Assembly (NCBI RefSeq): GCF_003254565.1
Contig: NZ_QJRI01000172.1
Span: 144,147-208,146, forward strand
DNA: 64,000 nucleotides
Source: Flavobacterium nitrogenifigens
GTDB taxonomy: Bacteria > Bacteroidota > Bacteroidia > Flavobacteriales > Flavobacteriaceae
Direction: 5' to 3'
Within the stretch, counting starts at the first letter, position 1, and every line of letters begins with the position of its first letter. A program made the position numbers and the translations under genes. The notes under the pieces were generated by a model. That model had not been told where the DNA came from and did no database searches. It saw only the letters and a list, made by a program, of their open reading frames with translations. Shown piece by piece: positions 25,764-33,575 of this stretch.

Positions 25764-28181
25764 ATGCACAAAACTACTCAAACACCTACAATTCGGGTAA
25801 GTAAAGCGTTGAAACTATTATGTTGCGGTACGCTTTTATTCATGAACAGCTTAAATGCTCAGACGGTAACTCCGTGGATGACCACAGGAGATCAAACGAA
25901 ACTATTACAGCAACAGGCAACAGTAAGTTTCGGAACCAACTCAGGAACCAATCCTTCAACTGTAACAGTAAATGCAGGAACGACCTATCAAACTATGGAC
26001 GGATTTGGTTATACCCTTACCGAAGGAAGCTGTGAAGTCATTTCTGGAATGGCAGCGACACAGCAAAACCAACTGTTGAATGATTTGTACAATCCAACAA
26101 CGGGATTAAATGCAAGCGTAGTTCGTATTAGTATTGCCGCTTCAGATTTAAGCAGTTCATCTTACAGTTATAATGAAACTTCGGGCGACACCAATATGAA
26201 CAATTTTAGTTTGAACGGACCAGATTTGACTTATTTGGTTCCAATTCTTAAAAAAATCTTATTGATTAATCCTAACATCAAAATCTTGGCAACACCTTGG
26301 TCTGCACCAAGATGGATGAAAACCAACGGATCTTGGGTTGGAGGATCTCTTCAAACGCAATATTATGCAGCGTATGCAAAATACTTCGTAAAATATTTTG
26401 ATGCTATGAAAGCACAAGGTATTAATATTTGGGGAATTACACCGCAAAACGAACCAGAAAATCCAAACAATGAACCAAGTATGCTGATGAATTCTACAGA
26501 ACAAAAGAATTTCATCAATCAACAGCTTGGCCCTCAAATGGCAGCTGCGGGTTACGGAAACATCAAAATTATTGCTTTCGATCACAATTGCGATAATACA
26601 GCTTATCCAATCGATGTTTTAAATAATAGTTCTTATGTTGACGGAGCGGCATTTCACTTGTATTTAGGAAACATTTCAGCCATGTCAACGGTAAAAACTC
26701 AAACCAATAAAAACGTTTATTTTACCGAACAATACACGGGTTCAGGCGGAAGCTTTAGCGGAGATTTTGGCTGGCATATGCAAAACGTTGTTATTGGAAG
26801 TACAAATAACTGGTCTAAAACAGTTTTAGAATGGAATGCTGCGAACAACTCAAGTCTTGGCCCTCGTACTCCTGGAGGATGCAGTACTTGTTTAGGCGCT
26901 ATCACGGTTAATAATAGTACTAGTTATAGTAAAAATGTTGCATATTATATTATTGGTCAGATTTCTAAATATGTGAAACCGGGTGCAGTAAGAATTAATT
27001 CTTCAAGTACAAGCGGAAGTATTTCTTCAGTTGCATTTAAAAACCCTGATGGTTCAACTGCACTTGTAATTTATAATTCTGGAGGATCATCAAATACGAT
27101 AAAAGTAGTTTCGGGATCATCAGCATTTAATTATGCAGTTCCAGCGTCTTCTGCGGTTACTTTTACTTGGGGAACATCAAACCCAGTTGCGGTTACGGGA
27201 GTTAGCGTAAGCCCAACTTCTGCAACGCTTACAGCGGGTCAGTCACAGCAATTGACAGCGACAGTTTCTCCTAGCAATGCTACAAATACTGCAGTAAATT
27301 GGAGTTCGAGCAATACTTCTGTGGCTACAGTAAACTCAAACGGATTGGTTTCTGCAATTGCTGCAGGAAATGCAACAATCACTGCAACAACTGTTGATGG
27401 TGCTAAAACAGCAACAAGCGCAATTACTGTAACGGCTGGTTCAACAGGATTTCCAGGGTATTATAACATTATTTCAAGAAACAGCAATAAAGGTTTAGAT
27501 GTTGCAGATAATGCTACGACAAGCGGAAGCAGAATTCAGCAGTACGATATAACAAATGGAGGAGGAAGTAACCAAAGATGGAAATTTGTTTCTGATGGAA
27601 GCGGGAATTATTATATCATCATAAAATCGACAGGAATGTATTTGGCTGTTGAAAACAACGGAACAGCTGATGGGTTAAAAGTACAGCAAAAAACATTCTC
27701 ATCTTCAAATGAATTTAAATGGACGGTAACAAGTCTTGGTACAGGATATTACAAAATTATAAACGTAAACAGTGGCAAATCGCTTGATGTTGAAAATGTT
27801 TCTACAGCAAATGGTGCCAATATTCAAGTTTGGGCTTATACAGGAGGCTTAAATCAGCAATGGCAGTTTGTACAGGTTGAATCTTCTGCAGCAAAAAGTG
27901 CTTTAGCCACGCAAACACCTGTAGTTGAAAATACAAGCTCAAATGACATGACCATTTTTGTAAATGAAGCAGATGACTCTTTAAAAATTGATACTAATCA
28001 TGAAGGAGATGCAGAAGTACAGGTTTTCAATATTACTGGACAGCCAGTTTTAAAGAAAAACGTAAAATTTGTAAAAGGAAATCAAGCTGAAGTAGAAATT
28101 TCTCGATTACCAAAAGGCGTTTACATTGTAAAAGTTAACGATAGCAAAGGTTCTTATTCGAAAAAAATCTTGAAGCAATAA
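25764..28181 (+). CDS. Secreted GH30 glycoside hydrolase with Big_2, ricin-type lectin and T9SS sorting domains
   Basis: An 805-aa modular extracellular enzyme. Order: signal peptide (cleavage after NSLNA, near residue 32); GH30 catalytic domain (about 50-470) with acid/base E230 in the NEP motif and nucleophile E322 in YFTEQY; a bacterial Ig-like Big_2 domain (about 475-557, VTGVSVSPTSATLTAGQSQQ); a ricin-B/CBM13-like beta-trefoil (about 563-705, repeated LDVxxxxxxxGxxxQ and QRWKF/QQWQF); and a type A type IX secretion C-terminal domain (about 725-805, VFNITGQPV...LPKGVYIVKV...KKILKQ). GH30 enzymes cleave beta-glucosyl, beta-1,6-glucan or xylan linkages; which one cannot be told here. No Sus pair or other CAZyme is adjacent. 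Confidence 0.92.
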   Translation: MHKTTQTPTIRVSKALKLLCCGTLLFMNSLNAQTVTPWMTTGDQTKLLQQQATVSFGTNSGTNPSTVTVNAGTTYQTMDGFGYTLTEGSCEVISGMAATQQNQLLNDLYNPTTGLNASVVRISIAASDLSSSSYSYNETSGDTNMNNFSLNGPDLTYLVPILKKILLINPNIKILATPWSAPRWMKTNGSWVGGSLQTQYYAAYAKYFVKYFDAMKAQGINIWGITPQNEPENPNNEPSMLMNSTEQKNFINQQLGPQMAAAGYGNIKIIAFDHNCDNTAYPIDVLNNSSYVDGAAFHLYLGNISAMSTVKTQTNKNVYFTEQYTGSGGSFSGDFGWHMQNVVIGSTNNWSKTVLEWNAANNSSLGPRTPGGCSTCLGAITVNNSTSYSKNVAYYIIGQISKYVKPGAVRINSSSTSGSISSVAFKNPDGSTALVIYNSGGSSNTIKVVSGSSAFNYAVPASSAVTFTWGTSNPVAVTGVSVSPTSATLTAGQSQQLTATVSPSNATNTAVNWSSSNTSVATVNSNGLVSAIAAGNATITATTVDGAKTATSAITVTAGSTGFPGYYNIISRNSNKGLDVADNATTSGSRIQQYDITNGGGSNQRWKFVSDGSGNYYIIIKSTGMYLAVENNGTADGLKVQQKTFSSSNEFKWTVTSLGTGYYKIINVNSGKSLDVENVSTANGANIQVWAYTGGLNQQWQFVQVESSAAKSALATQTPVVENTSSNDMTIFVNEADDSLKIDTNHEGDAEVQVFNITGQPVLKKNVKFVKGNQAEVEISRLPKGVYIVKVNDSKGSYSKKILKQ

Positions 28182-28221
28182 TTACATCCACAATTCAATT
28201 AGTAATTTGTATTGAATGTGA

Positions 28222-28256
28222 AAAGGCTGTCATCTTATCTGACAGCCTTTGTTTTT
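28222..28256. terminator. Bidirectional terminator between GH30 and ilvA
   Basis: AAAGGCTGTC (28222-28231) pairs with GACAGCCTTT (28241-28250), followed by GTTTTTTATT. It lies between convergent genes. Confidence 0.88.
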
Positions 28257-28260
28257 TATT

Positions 28261-29505
28261 TTATCCGATCAATTGCGTAAACAAATCCTGATTGTCATTC
28301 AGGTATTGAAACTCAAAACCATTTTCGGTCATTTTCAATTTAATTGGCATAATATCATTTTTGTTTTTCAATTCTAAACCAACCACAACAGAACCTACTT
28401 CACGACTATTTTTCTTCGCAAACTGAAAATATGTAATATCATCGTCTGGGCCTAAAATATTATTGACAAATTCTTTTAAAGCTCCTGGTCGCTGTGGAAA
28501 CTGAATCATAAAATAATGCATTAAACCTTCGTAAAGTAAAGAACGTTCTTTTATTTCGGCTGTTCTTTCAATGTCGTTGTTGCTTCCGCTTACAATGCAA
28601 ACTACGTTTTTGCCTTTAATTTTATCTTTATAAAAATCCAAAGCAGCAATAGTTAAAGCTCCGGCAGGTTCAACCACCATTGCTTCTTCATTGTATAATC
28701 TCAAAATGGTTGTGCAGACTTTTCCTTCTGGAACCAGAATAATATCTTCTAAATTATATCGGCAGATTTCAAAAGTTTTGTCGCCAACTTGTTTTACAGC
28801 AGCACCATCAACAAATTTGTCTATAGTTTTTAGTGCCGTATTTTTATTTTCTTCAATTGAAGTTTTCATCGAAGGAGCACCTTTGGGTTCAACACCAATT
28901 ATTTTTGTATGCGGACTTAAATGTTTAAAAACCTCAGATAAACCAGAAGCCAGTCCGCCGCCGCCAATAGGAACAAAAACATAATCGATTGGTTCTTTAA
29001 AACTTTCTAAGATTTCTAATCCTACAGTTCCTTGACCAGCGATTACTTTTTCATCATCAAAAGGATGAATGAATGTTTTGTGATTTTTGATAGCATCCGC
29101 AGTTGCTGAAGCATAAGCATCATCAAAAGTATCTCCAGTTAAAACAATTTCAACAAACGATTTTCCGAATAGCTGAACTTGTTTTACTTTTTGTTTTGGA
29201 GTGGTTTTTGGCATGTAAATTTTACCATGAATCTTTAAAAGATTGCAAGAATAGGCAACTCCTTGAGCATGATTTCCTGCACTGGCACATACAGTTCCGT
29301 TCGCTTTTTCTTTTTCGCTTAACGAAGAAATCTTATTGTAAGCGCCTCTAATTTTATACGAACGAACAATTTGTAAATCTTCTCTTTTTAATAAAATAGT
29401 CGATTCAAATTCGTCTGAAAGATTTAAATTTTGCGTTAAAGGCGTTGCAGCAACTACATTCTCAAGATGCTTTTGGGCATTAAGTACTTCGTCAAATAAA
29501 CTCAT
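28261..29505 (-). CDS. ilvA: Threonine ammonia-lyase (threonine deaminase)
   Basis: PLP enzyme converting threonine to 2-oxobutanoate and ammonia, the first committed step of isoleucine synthesis; cytoplasmic. 414 aa: fold-type II PLP domain with lysine K51 in RSYKIRGAYN, a SAGNHAQG substrate loop and a PIGGGGLASG phosphate-binding loop, then one ACT-like regulatory domain (about residues 325-414, FPQRPGALKEFV) that would bind isoleucine. The frame stays open upstream to a GTG at 29544, but that part lies in a repeat; the ATG at 29505 starts the family-typical MSLFDEVLNAQKHLE. No other ilv/leu genes are in the window. Expression appears controlled by the leader peptide and terminator upstream. 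Confidence 0.95.
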   Translation of the reverse strand: MSLFDEVLNAQKHLENVVAATPLTQNLNLSDEFESTILLKREDLQIVRSYKIRGAYNKISSLSEKEKANGTVCASAGNHAQGVAYSCNLLKIHGKIYMPKTTPKQKVKQVQLFGKSFVEIVLTGDTFDDAYASATADAIKNHKTFIHPFDDEKVIAGQGTVGLEILESFKEPIDYVFVPIGGGGLASGLSEVFKHLSPHTKIIGVEPKGAPSMKTSIEENKNTALKTIDKFVDGAAVKQVGDKTFEICRYNLEDIILVPEGKVCTTILRLYNEEAMVVEPAGALTIAALDFYKDKIKGKNVVCIVSGSNNDIERTAEIKERSLLYEGLMHYFMIQFPQRPGALKEFVNNILGPDDDITYFQFAKKNSREVGSVVVGLELKNKNDIMPIKLKMTENGFEFQYLNDNQDLFTQLIG

Positions 29506-29520
29506 GATGTTTTTCGTTTT

Positions 29521-29601
29521 GCCACGAATTACGCGAATTGACACTAATTTTATTATTTTTAGAAAAAAAAATAATTCGTGCTAATTTGTGTAATTCGTGG
29601 C
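29521..29601. repeat. CCACGAATT inverted repeat in the ilvA leader
   Basis: GCCACGAATTAC at 29521-29532 is matched by GTAATTCGTGGC at about 29590-29601, with further partial pairing inwards (GACACTAATTTT / AATAATTCGTGCTAATTTGT). Related to the nested repeat at 21617-21741. It lies between the attenuator terminator and the ilvA start, so it is part of the transcribed leader. Confidence 0.75.
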
Positions 29602-29625
29602 GATTTAAAATCTCTTTAAAATAAA

Positions 29626-29647
29626 AAACCTCCCAATTGGGAGGTTT
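29626..29647 (-). terminator. Attenuator terminator of the ilvA leader
   Basis: A 22-bp perfect palindrome (AAACCTCCCAA/TTGGGAGGTTT) which on the minus strand is followed directly by TTTATTTTAAAG. It sits 40 nt after the stop of an Ile-rich leader ORF and about 120 nt before the ilvA ATG, with no other gene between. GAGGT at 29683-29679, just after the leader stop, can pair with ACCTC of the left arm as an antiterminator. Confidence 0.8.
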
Positions 29648-29687
29648 CTATAAATTATATTTTACAAACTTATATAACACCTCGCCA

Positions 29688-29747
29688 TTACTGCTGAATT
29701 GCAATAATGCTAATAATAGCGATAATAATGTTGTTAAAGTTTGTCAT
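29688..29747 (-). CDS. Ile-rich leader peptide of ilvA
   Basis: A 19-codon ORF, MTNFNNIIIAIISIIAIQQ, with eight Ile codons (positions 7-9, 11, 12, 14, 15, 17) and no Leu or Val. It lies in the ilvA leader behind a complete promoter and ahead of a strong intrinsic terminator. This is the layout of translation-dependent attenuation: with ample Ile-tRNA the ribosome reaches the stop, covers GAGGT (29683-29679) and the terminator forms; with scarce Ile-tRNA it stalls early, GAGGT pairs with the terminator's left arm and ilvA is read. The ORF is absent from usual gene calls because of its size. The alternative, a chance hydrophobic ORF, is unlikely given the context. Confidence 0.8.
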   Translation of the reverse strand: MTNFNNIIIAIISIIAIQQ

Positions 29748-29767
29748 TTTCTTTACTGATTGAAGCG

Positions 29768-29800
29768 CAAATGTATTAATTATTTCTGAAAAGTTCGCAA
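29768..29800 (-). promoter_or_regulatory. Promoter of the ilvA leader: TTG-N22-TACATTTG
   Basis: On the minus strand TTG at 29800-29798 and TACATTTG at 29775-29768 are separated by 22 nt, within the Flavobacterium range. Transcription should start about 10-15 nt before the leader-peptide ATG at 29747. Confidence 0.75.
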
Positions 29801-29848
29801 CTATTTAAAGTTTTACAAAAACTGAAAACTGTCAACTGCGACTGAAAA

Positions 29849-30385
29849 CTATTTTTTAACTGGCGGATATTGCGCTAAAATTTTAGCAACGAATTCAGCA
29901 ATTTTTTCATCTTTTTTATCAATGTTTCTTGTCAAAGTTCCAACTCCTTCACCTTGCCAGATCATTTCTTTCTTTTTAGCATCGATTAAATCAATATACA
30001 AAGTGCCTTCAGTAGAAGTTGAAACTGTAGTTTGACCTCCGTACATCATGTAAGGATTCCAACCCCAGCCCCAACCGTAACCCCAGCCCGCGGTAAATTG
30101 GTTTACATCTACTTGCTCTCTTGATTTTGTAAAAATGTTTACCAGCAAGTCAGGATTTTCACTTTTTGTAAAACCTTTAGCTTGCATCTGATCATCAATT
30201 GCACGTAGAATTCTTCTCTTGTCTAAATCTGATATTTCAACCTTGTCAATTCCGGGCTTAAAATAGGCATACGTTTTATAAGGCGTAAAATCGACAGTTT
30301 TGTCATAATCAGAATAAACGGTCACAGTACTGCAAGAAGTAAATATCAGCAGTAGCAAAAACGGAATTAACTTAAGTGTTTTCAT
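29849..30385 (-). CDS. DUF4136 domain lipoprotein
   Basis: A 178-aa predicted lipoprotein (lipobox IFTSC, C18) of the DUF4136 family: VYSDYDKTVDFTPYKTYAYF after the Cys, IxxRxxxAIxxQMxxKGF-like helix, a Gly/Trp/Tyr-rich segment (WGYGWGWGWNPYMMYGG, near residue 100), then GTLYIDLIDAKKKEMIWQGEG. The family is common in Bacteroidota and proteobacterial envelopes but has no assigned function. It is located between hutU and the ilvA leader on the same strand; the ilvA promoter lies downstream of it, so the two are probably separate units. Confidence 0.88.
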   Translation of the reverse strand: MKTLKLIPFLLLLIFTSCSTVTVYSDYDKTVDFTPYKTYAYFKPGIDKVEISDLDKRRILRAIDDQMQAKGFTKSENPDLLVNIFTKSREQVDVNQFTAGWGYGWGWGWNPYMMYGGQTTVSTSTEGTLYIDLIDAKKKEMIWQGEGVGTLTRNIDKKDEKIAEFVAKILAQYPPVKK

Positions 30386-30414
30386 ATTTCTAAGAATTAA
30401 TATTCTTTTTTAAA

Positions 30415-30482
30415 TCTGTCAGGCTTAGCGTAGTCAAAGCCCTTTCGTCTCTATAAGCCTTCGACTTCGCTCAGGATGACAT
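30415..30482. repeat. Degenerate GAGCGAAGTCGAAGG-type inverted repeat
   Basis: GTCAGGCTTAGCGTAGTCAA near 30419 imperfectly matches the reverse complement of CCTTCGACTTCGCTCAGGAT near 30460. It is a type of interspersed repeat seen in flavobacterial intergenic regions; it lies between hutU and the DUF4136 gene. Confidence 0.5.
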
Positions 30483-30491
30483 TACGTTATT

Positions 30492-32468
30492 TTAAAGCAA
30501 ACTTTCATCGACTAGATTAGGTAAAGTTACTTTTAATAATGGCTCAACTTCCATGGCTCTTTTTATAGCAAAAACAGCACCTTCATTTCTAGCCCAGCTT
30601 CTTCTGGAAATTCCGTTGTTAACATCCCAGAAAAGCATTGAAGCTAAGCGTTTTGAAGCCTCAGTAGAACCATCAAGAACCATACCAAATCCGCCATTTA
30701 TAACCTCTCCCCAGCCAACGCCACCGCCATTATGAATAGAAACCCAAGTTGCTCCTCTAAAGCTGTCTCCAATCACATTATGAATCGCCATATCGGCAGT
30801 AAAACGAGAGCCGTCGTAGATGTTTGAAGTTTCTCTGTAAGGAGAATCTGTTCCAGAAACGTCATGGTGATCGCGTCCTAAAACCACTGCACCAATTTCT
30901 CCCTTTGCAATTGCCTGATTAAAAGCTTCAGCAATTTTAATTCTACCTTCAGCATCGGCATAAAGAATTCGAGCTTGAGAACCTACGACCAATTTATTTT
31001 CTTGAGCACCTTTTATCCATTTGATATTATCCTGCATTTGCTGCTGAATTTCATTTGGAGCAGTTTCTGCCATTTTCTCTAAAACTTCACAAGCAATGGC
31101 ATCTGTTTTTAATAAGTCTTCAGGCTTTCCAGATGTACAAACCCAACGGAAAGGACCAAATCCGTAATCAAAACACATTGGTCCCATAATATCTTGAACA
31201 TAACTCGGATATTTAAAATCGATATTATTTGCTGCCATTACATCTGCACCAGCGCGTGAAGCTTCTAGTAAAAAGGCATTTCCGTAATCAAAAAAGTAAG
31301 TTCCTTTTGCGGTGTGTTTATTAATTGCTGCTGCATGACGGCGTAAAGTTTCTTGAACTTTTTCTTTGAATAATTCTGGATTATTTGCCATCAAATCATT
31401 TGCTTCTTCAAACGAAATTCCAACCGGATAATAACCTCCAGCCCAAGGATTATGAAGTGAAGTCTGATCTGAACCTAAATCAATTTTGATGTTTTCCTGA
31501 TCAAAACGTTCCCAAACATCCACCACATTTCCTAAATAAGCAATAGAAACAGTTTCTTTATTGGCTTTCGCCAAAGCGACTCTGGCAACCAGTTCGTCTG
31601 TAGAAGTTACCACTTCGTTAATCCAACCTTGCTCGTGACGAATTTTGGTGATTTTCGGATTTACCTCAGCACAAACAGTAATACATCCGGCGATATTTCC
31701 TGCTTTTGGTTGTGCACCAGACATTCCGCCAAGACCAGAAGTTACAAATAAACTTCCTTCAGGATTTTGTTTTATTTTTCTAAAACCGTTTAAAACTGTA
31801 ATAGTTGTTCCGTGTACAATTCCCTGTGGGCCAATGTACATATAACTTCCCGCTGTCATTTGTCCGTATTGTGAAACTCCTAAAGCGTTCATTTTTTCCC
31901 AATCATCAGGTTTTGAATAATTAGGAATCACCATTCCGTTGGTAACCACAACTCTTGGTGCTTCTTTATGAGAAGGAAACAATCCCATTGGGTGACCTGA
32001 ATACATTGTCAAAGTCTGCTCATCTGTCATTTCAGACAAATATTGCATCGTCAATAAATATTGCGCCCAGTTTTGGAAAACAGCACCGTTTCCGCCATAC
32101 GTAATCAATTCATGCGGATGCTGCGCTACAGCATAATCCAGATTGTTTTGAATCATGTGCATAATCGCTTTTGCTTGCAATGATTTTCCAGGATATTCGT
32201 CGATCGGTCTTGCGTACATTCTGTAATCTGGACGAAGACGATACATATAAATACGCCCGTATTTTTCTAATTCTTCTGAAAATTCAGGGATTAGTTCAGC
32301 GTGATGTTTTGGATCAAAATAACGCAAAGCATTTTTCAAAGCCAGCTTTTTTTCTTCTGCCGAAAGGATTTCTTTTCTTTTCGGAGCATGATTAATTGCT
32401 GGATCGTATGCCTGTTTTGGTGGTAATATAGAAGGTATTCCTTGTTGTATTTGTTCTTTGAAAGTCAT
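30492..32468 (-). CDS. hutU: Urocanate hydratase
   Basis: NAD-dependent enzyme of histidine degradation converting urocanate to imidazolone propionate; cytoplasmic. 658 aa, the longer form seen in Bacteroidota (about 100 residues more than the ~556-aa proteobacterial enzyme). Diagnostic blocks: YGGNGAVFQNW, SGHPMGLFPS, GGMSGAQPKA (NAD-binding glycine region) and the C-terminal GRDHHDVSGTDSPYRET and SIHNGGGVGWGE segments. The start MTFKEQIQQGIPSILPP is the only plausible one. Other hut genes (hutH, hutI, hutG) are not in the window, so the pathway must be dispersed or partial. Confidence 0.96.
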   Translation of the reverse strand: MTFKEQIQQGIPSILPPKQAYDPAINHAPKRKEILSAEEKKLALKNALRYFDPKHHAELIPEFSEELEKYGRIYMYRLRPDYRMYARPIDEYPGKSLQAKAIMHMIQNNLDYAVAQHPHELITYGGNGAVFQNWAQYLLTMQYLSEMTDEQTLTMYSGHPMGLFPSHKEAPRVVVTNGMVIPNYSKPDDWEKMNALGVSQYGQMTAGSYMYIGPQGIVHGTTITVLNGFRKIKQNPEGSLFVTSGLGGMSGAQPKAGNIAGCITVCAEVNPKITKIRHEQGWINEVVTSTDELVARVALAKANKETVSIAYLGNVVDVWERFDQENIKIDLGSDQTSLHNPWAGGYYPVGISFEEANDLMANNPELFKEKVQETLRRHAAAINKHTAKGTYFFDYGNAFLLEASRAGADVMAANNIDFKYPSYVQDIMGPMCFDYGFGPFRWVCTSGKPEDLLKTDAIACEVLEKMAETAPNEIQQQMQDNIKWIKGAQENKLVVGSQARILYADAEGRIKIAEAFNQAIAKGEIGAVVLGRDHHDVSGTDSPYRETSNIYDGSRFTADMAIHNVIGDSFRGATWVSIHNGGGVGWGEVINGGFGMVLDGSTEASKRLASMLFWDVNNGISRRSWARNEGAVFAIKRAMEVEPLLKVTLPNLVDESLL

Positions 32469-32478
32469 TTTTTTTTAG

Positions 32479-32516
32479 AGATGCTAAGTTGCTAAGGTTC
32501 TAAGACGCTAAGGTAT
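32479..32516. repeat. GCTAAG-rich short repeat upstream of hutU
   Basis: GATGCTAAGTTGCTAAGGTT continues CTAAGACGCTAAGG, four near-repeats of a CTAAG unit at 32480-32515. Similar in style, not in sequence, to the CGCAAAG repeats elsewhere in the window. Confidence 0.6.
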
Positions 32517-32567
32517 TTTAGTTAGATTAACAACAGATTAATTTTTTATTTTTTATAAAATTATGTC

Positions 32568-32712
32568 GCCCCGCTGGGGCTTAAATGCGACTGACGGTTA
32601 ATTGGTTCTATAAATATTTAGCTCCTCTGAAGCTGATAAAATAAAGCCTTGGAAAGGCGAAATATTTATAGAAGACAATAATCACCCAATATAAAAGCTC
32701 CATCGGAGCGAA
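32568..32712. repeat. Multi-hairpin structured intergenic element
   Basis: Four pairings lie in 145 bp: GCCCC/GGGGC (32568-32580), a perfect 12-bp pair CTATAAATATTT (32608-32619) with AAATATTTATAG (32660-32671), an inner GCCTT/AAGGC (32646-32658), and GCTCC/GGAGC (32697-32709). Together they form a branched fold. No ORF is present. It resembles an interspersed repeat that I recall from flavobacterial genomes; its direction and role are unknown. The rest of 32469-32938 is A/T-rich with a CAAATTG-type repeat near 32757. Confidence 0.7.
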
Positions 32713-32938
32713 ATATCAGCCGAGGAAATTGGAATTTATTTTAATTATCCCATTTTCAAATTGACTCATTGGCAAATTGTCACATTTTCTAATTAAAAAA
32801 ACTAAGGATAACGGATATCCGACCTATGATAGGACTTGTGGATTTTAATCCTGAATTTTCGTGAATGGATATCCATATTAATATTTTAGATTGTTGATTT
32901 TAAATTTTAGATTAGAATTTGGAATTTATTTAAATTAT

Positions 32939-33124
32939 CTAATTCGTTTTTCTTCTTATTTCTCCTGTTCTTTTATCAAATCCGTACGGACAATGGCGAC
33001 AGCCACTTTTACAGCAGTAACCACGTTTTAAATGATGTTTTTCAGTAAAGCATTTGTAACCTTCGGGCGTATAGTAAAAATCTTCGCCTTCGATTAATTT
33101 ATTTTCATTACTTTGCTCTTTCAT
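32939..33124 (-). CDS. DUF5522 domain-containing small protein
   Basis: A 61-aa protein with the DUF5522 signature: FYYTPEGYKCFTEKHHLKRG followed by CCKSGCRHCPYGF. The four clustered cysteines and His (CCxxxCRHCP) look like a metal or Fe-S site. It is conserved in Bacteroidota and related to eukaryotic homologues of unknown function. Cytoplasmic, no signal peptide. It is divergent from the membrane protein gene at 33240. Confidence 0.85.
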   Translation of the reverse strand: MKEQSNENKLIEGEDFYYTPEGYKCFTEKHHLKRGYCCKSGCRHCPYGFDKRTGEIRRKTN

Positions 33125-33239
33125 AAATCTGCTTCGCGTTCTTTTTCGAATAATTAAAAATCAAAAATAAAAATATTTGATTATGATTTTGTTGAAATCG
33201 AACAATTTTATAGCTACAAATTTATAAATTTTACAGCCA

Positions 33240-33575
33240 ATGTTTCTGATTGTTGCCAAATATTTAATTCCGAAAGGATATCGAGGAATGGCTGTGTTTC
33301 CGTTTGTTTTGGTAAAATATGATTTTGATAAAGCAAATGGAGTTTTTGTCAATCACGAAAAGATACATTTACGTCAGCAATTAGAAATGTTAATTCTTCC
33401 ATTCTTTATTTGGTATGTTTTTGAGTTTTTAATTCGTTTCATCCAATACAAAAACAAAGATTTAGCGTACCGAAATATCAGTTTTGAAAGAGAAGCCTAT
33501 ACAAACGAAACCAATTTAAATTATCTTAAAAACAGATCATTTTTTCAGTTTTTGAATTACATCAAATTAAAATGA
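33240..33575 (+). CDS. HExxH-containing membrane protein of unknown function
   Basis: A 111-aa protein with a hydrophobic segment (about residues 52-70, LEMLILPFFIWYVFEFLIRF) directly after NHEKIHLRQQLE. HEKIH matches the HExxH zinc-metalloprotease motif, and E..H placement before a helix is as in membrane-associated metallopeptidases, but the protein is very short and no third ligand is certain (FEREAY near 88 is a candidate). I do not recognise a characterised relative. Its stop overlaps the next ATG by 4 nt (ATGA), so it is translationally coupled to the PLP enzyme. Confidence 0.75.
   Translation: MFLIVAKYLIPKGYRGMAVFPFVLVKYDFDKANGVFVNHEKIHLRQQLEMLILPFFIWYVFEFLIRFIQYKNKDLAYRNISFEREAYTNETNLNYLKNRSFFQFLNYIKLK

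Noticed and set aside
29506..29544. N-terminal extension of IlvA from a GTG at 29544
   Set aside because: The extra 13 codons lie in an inverted repeat; the ATG at 29505 matches the family start.
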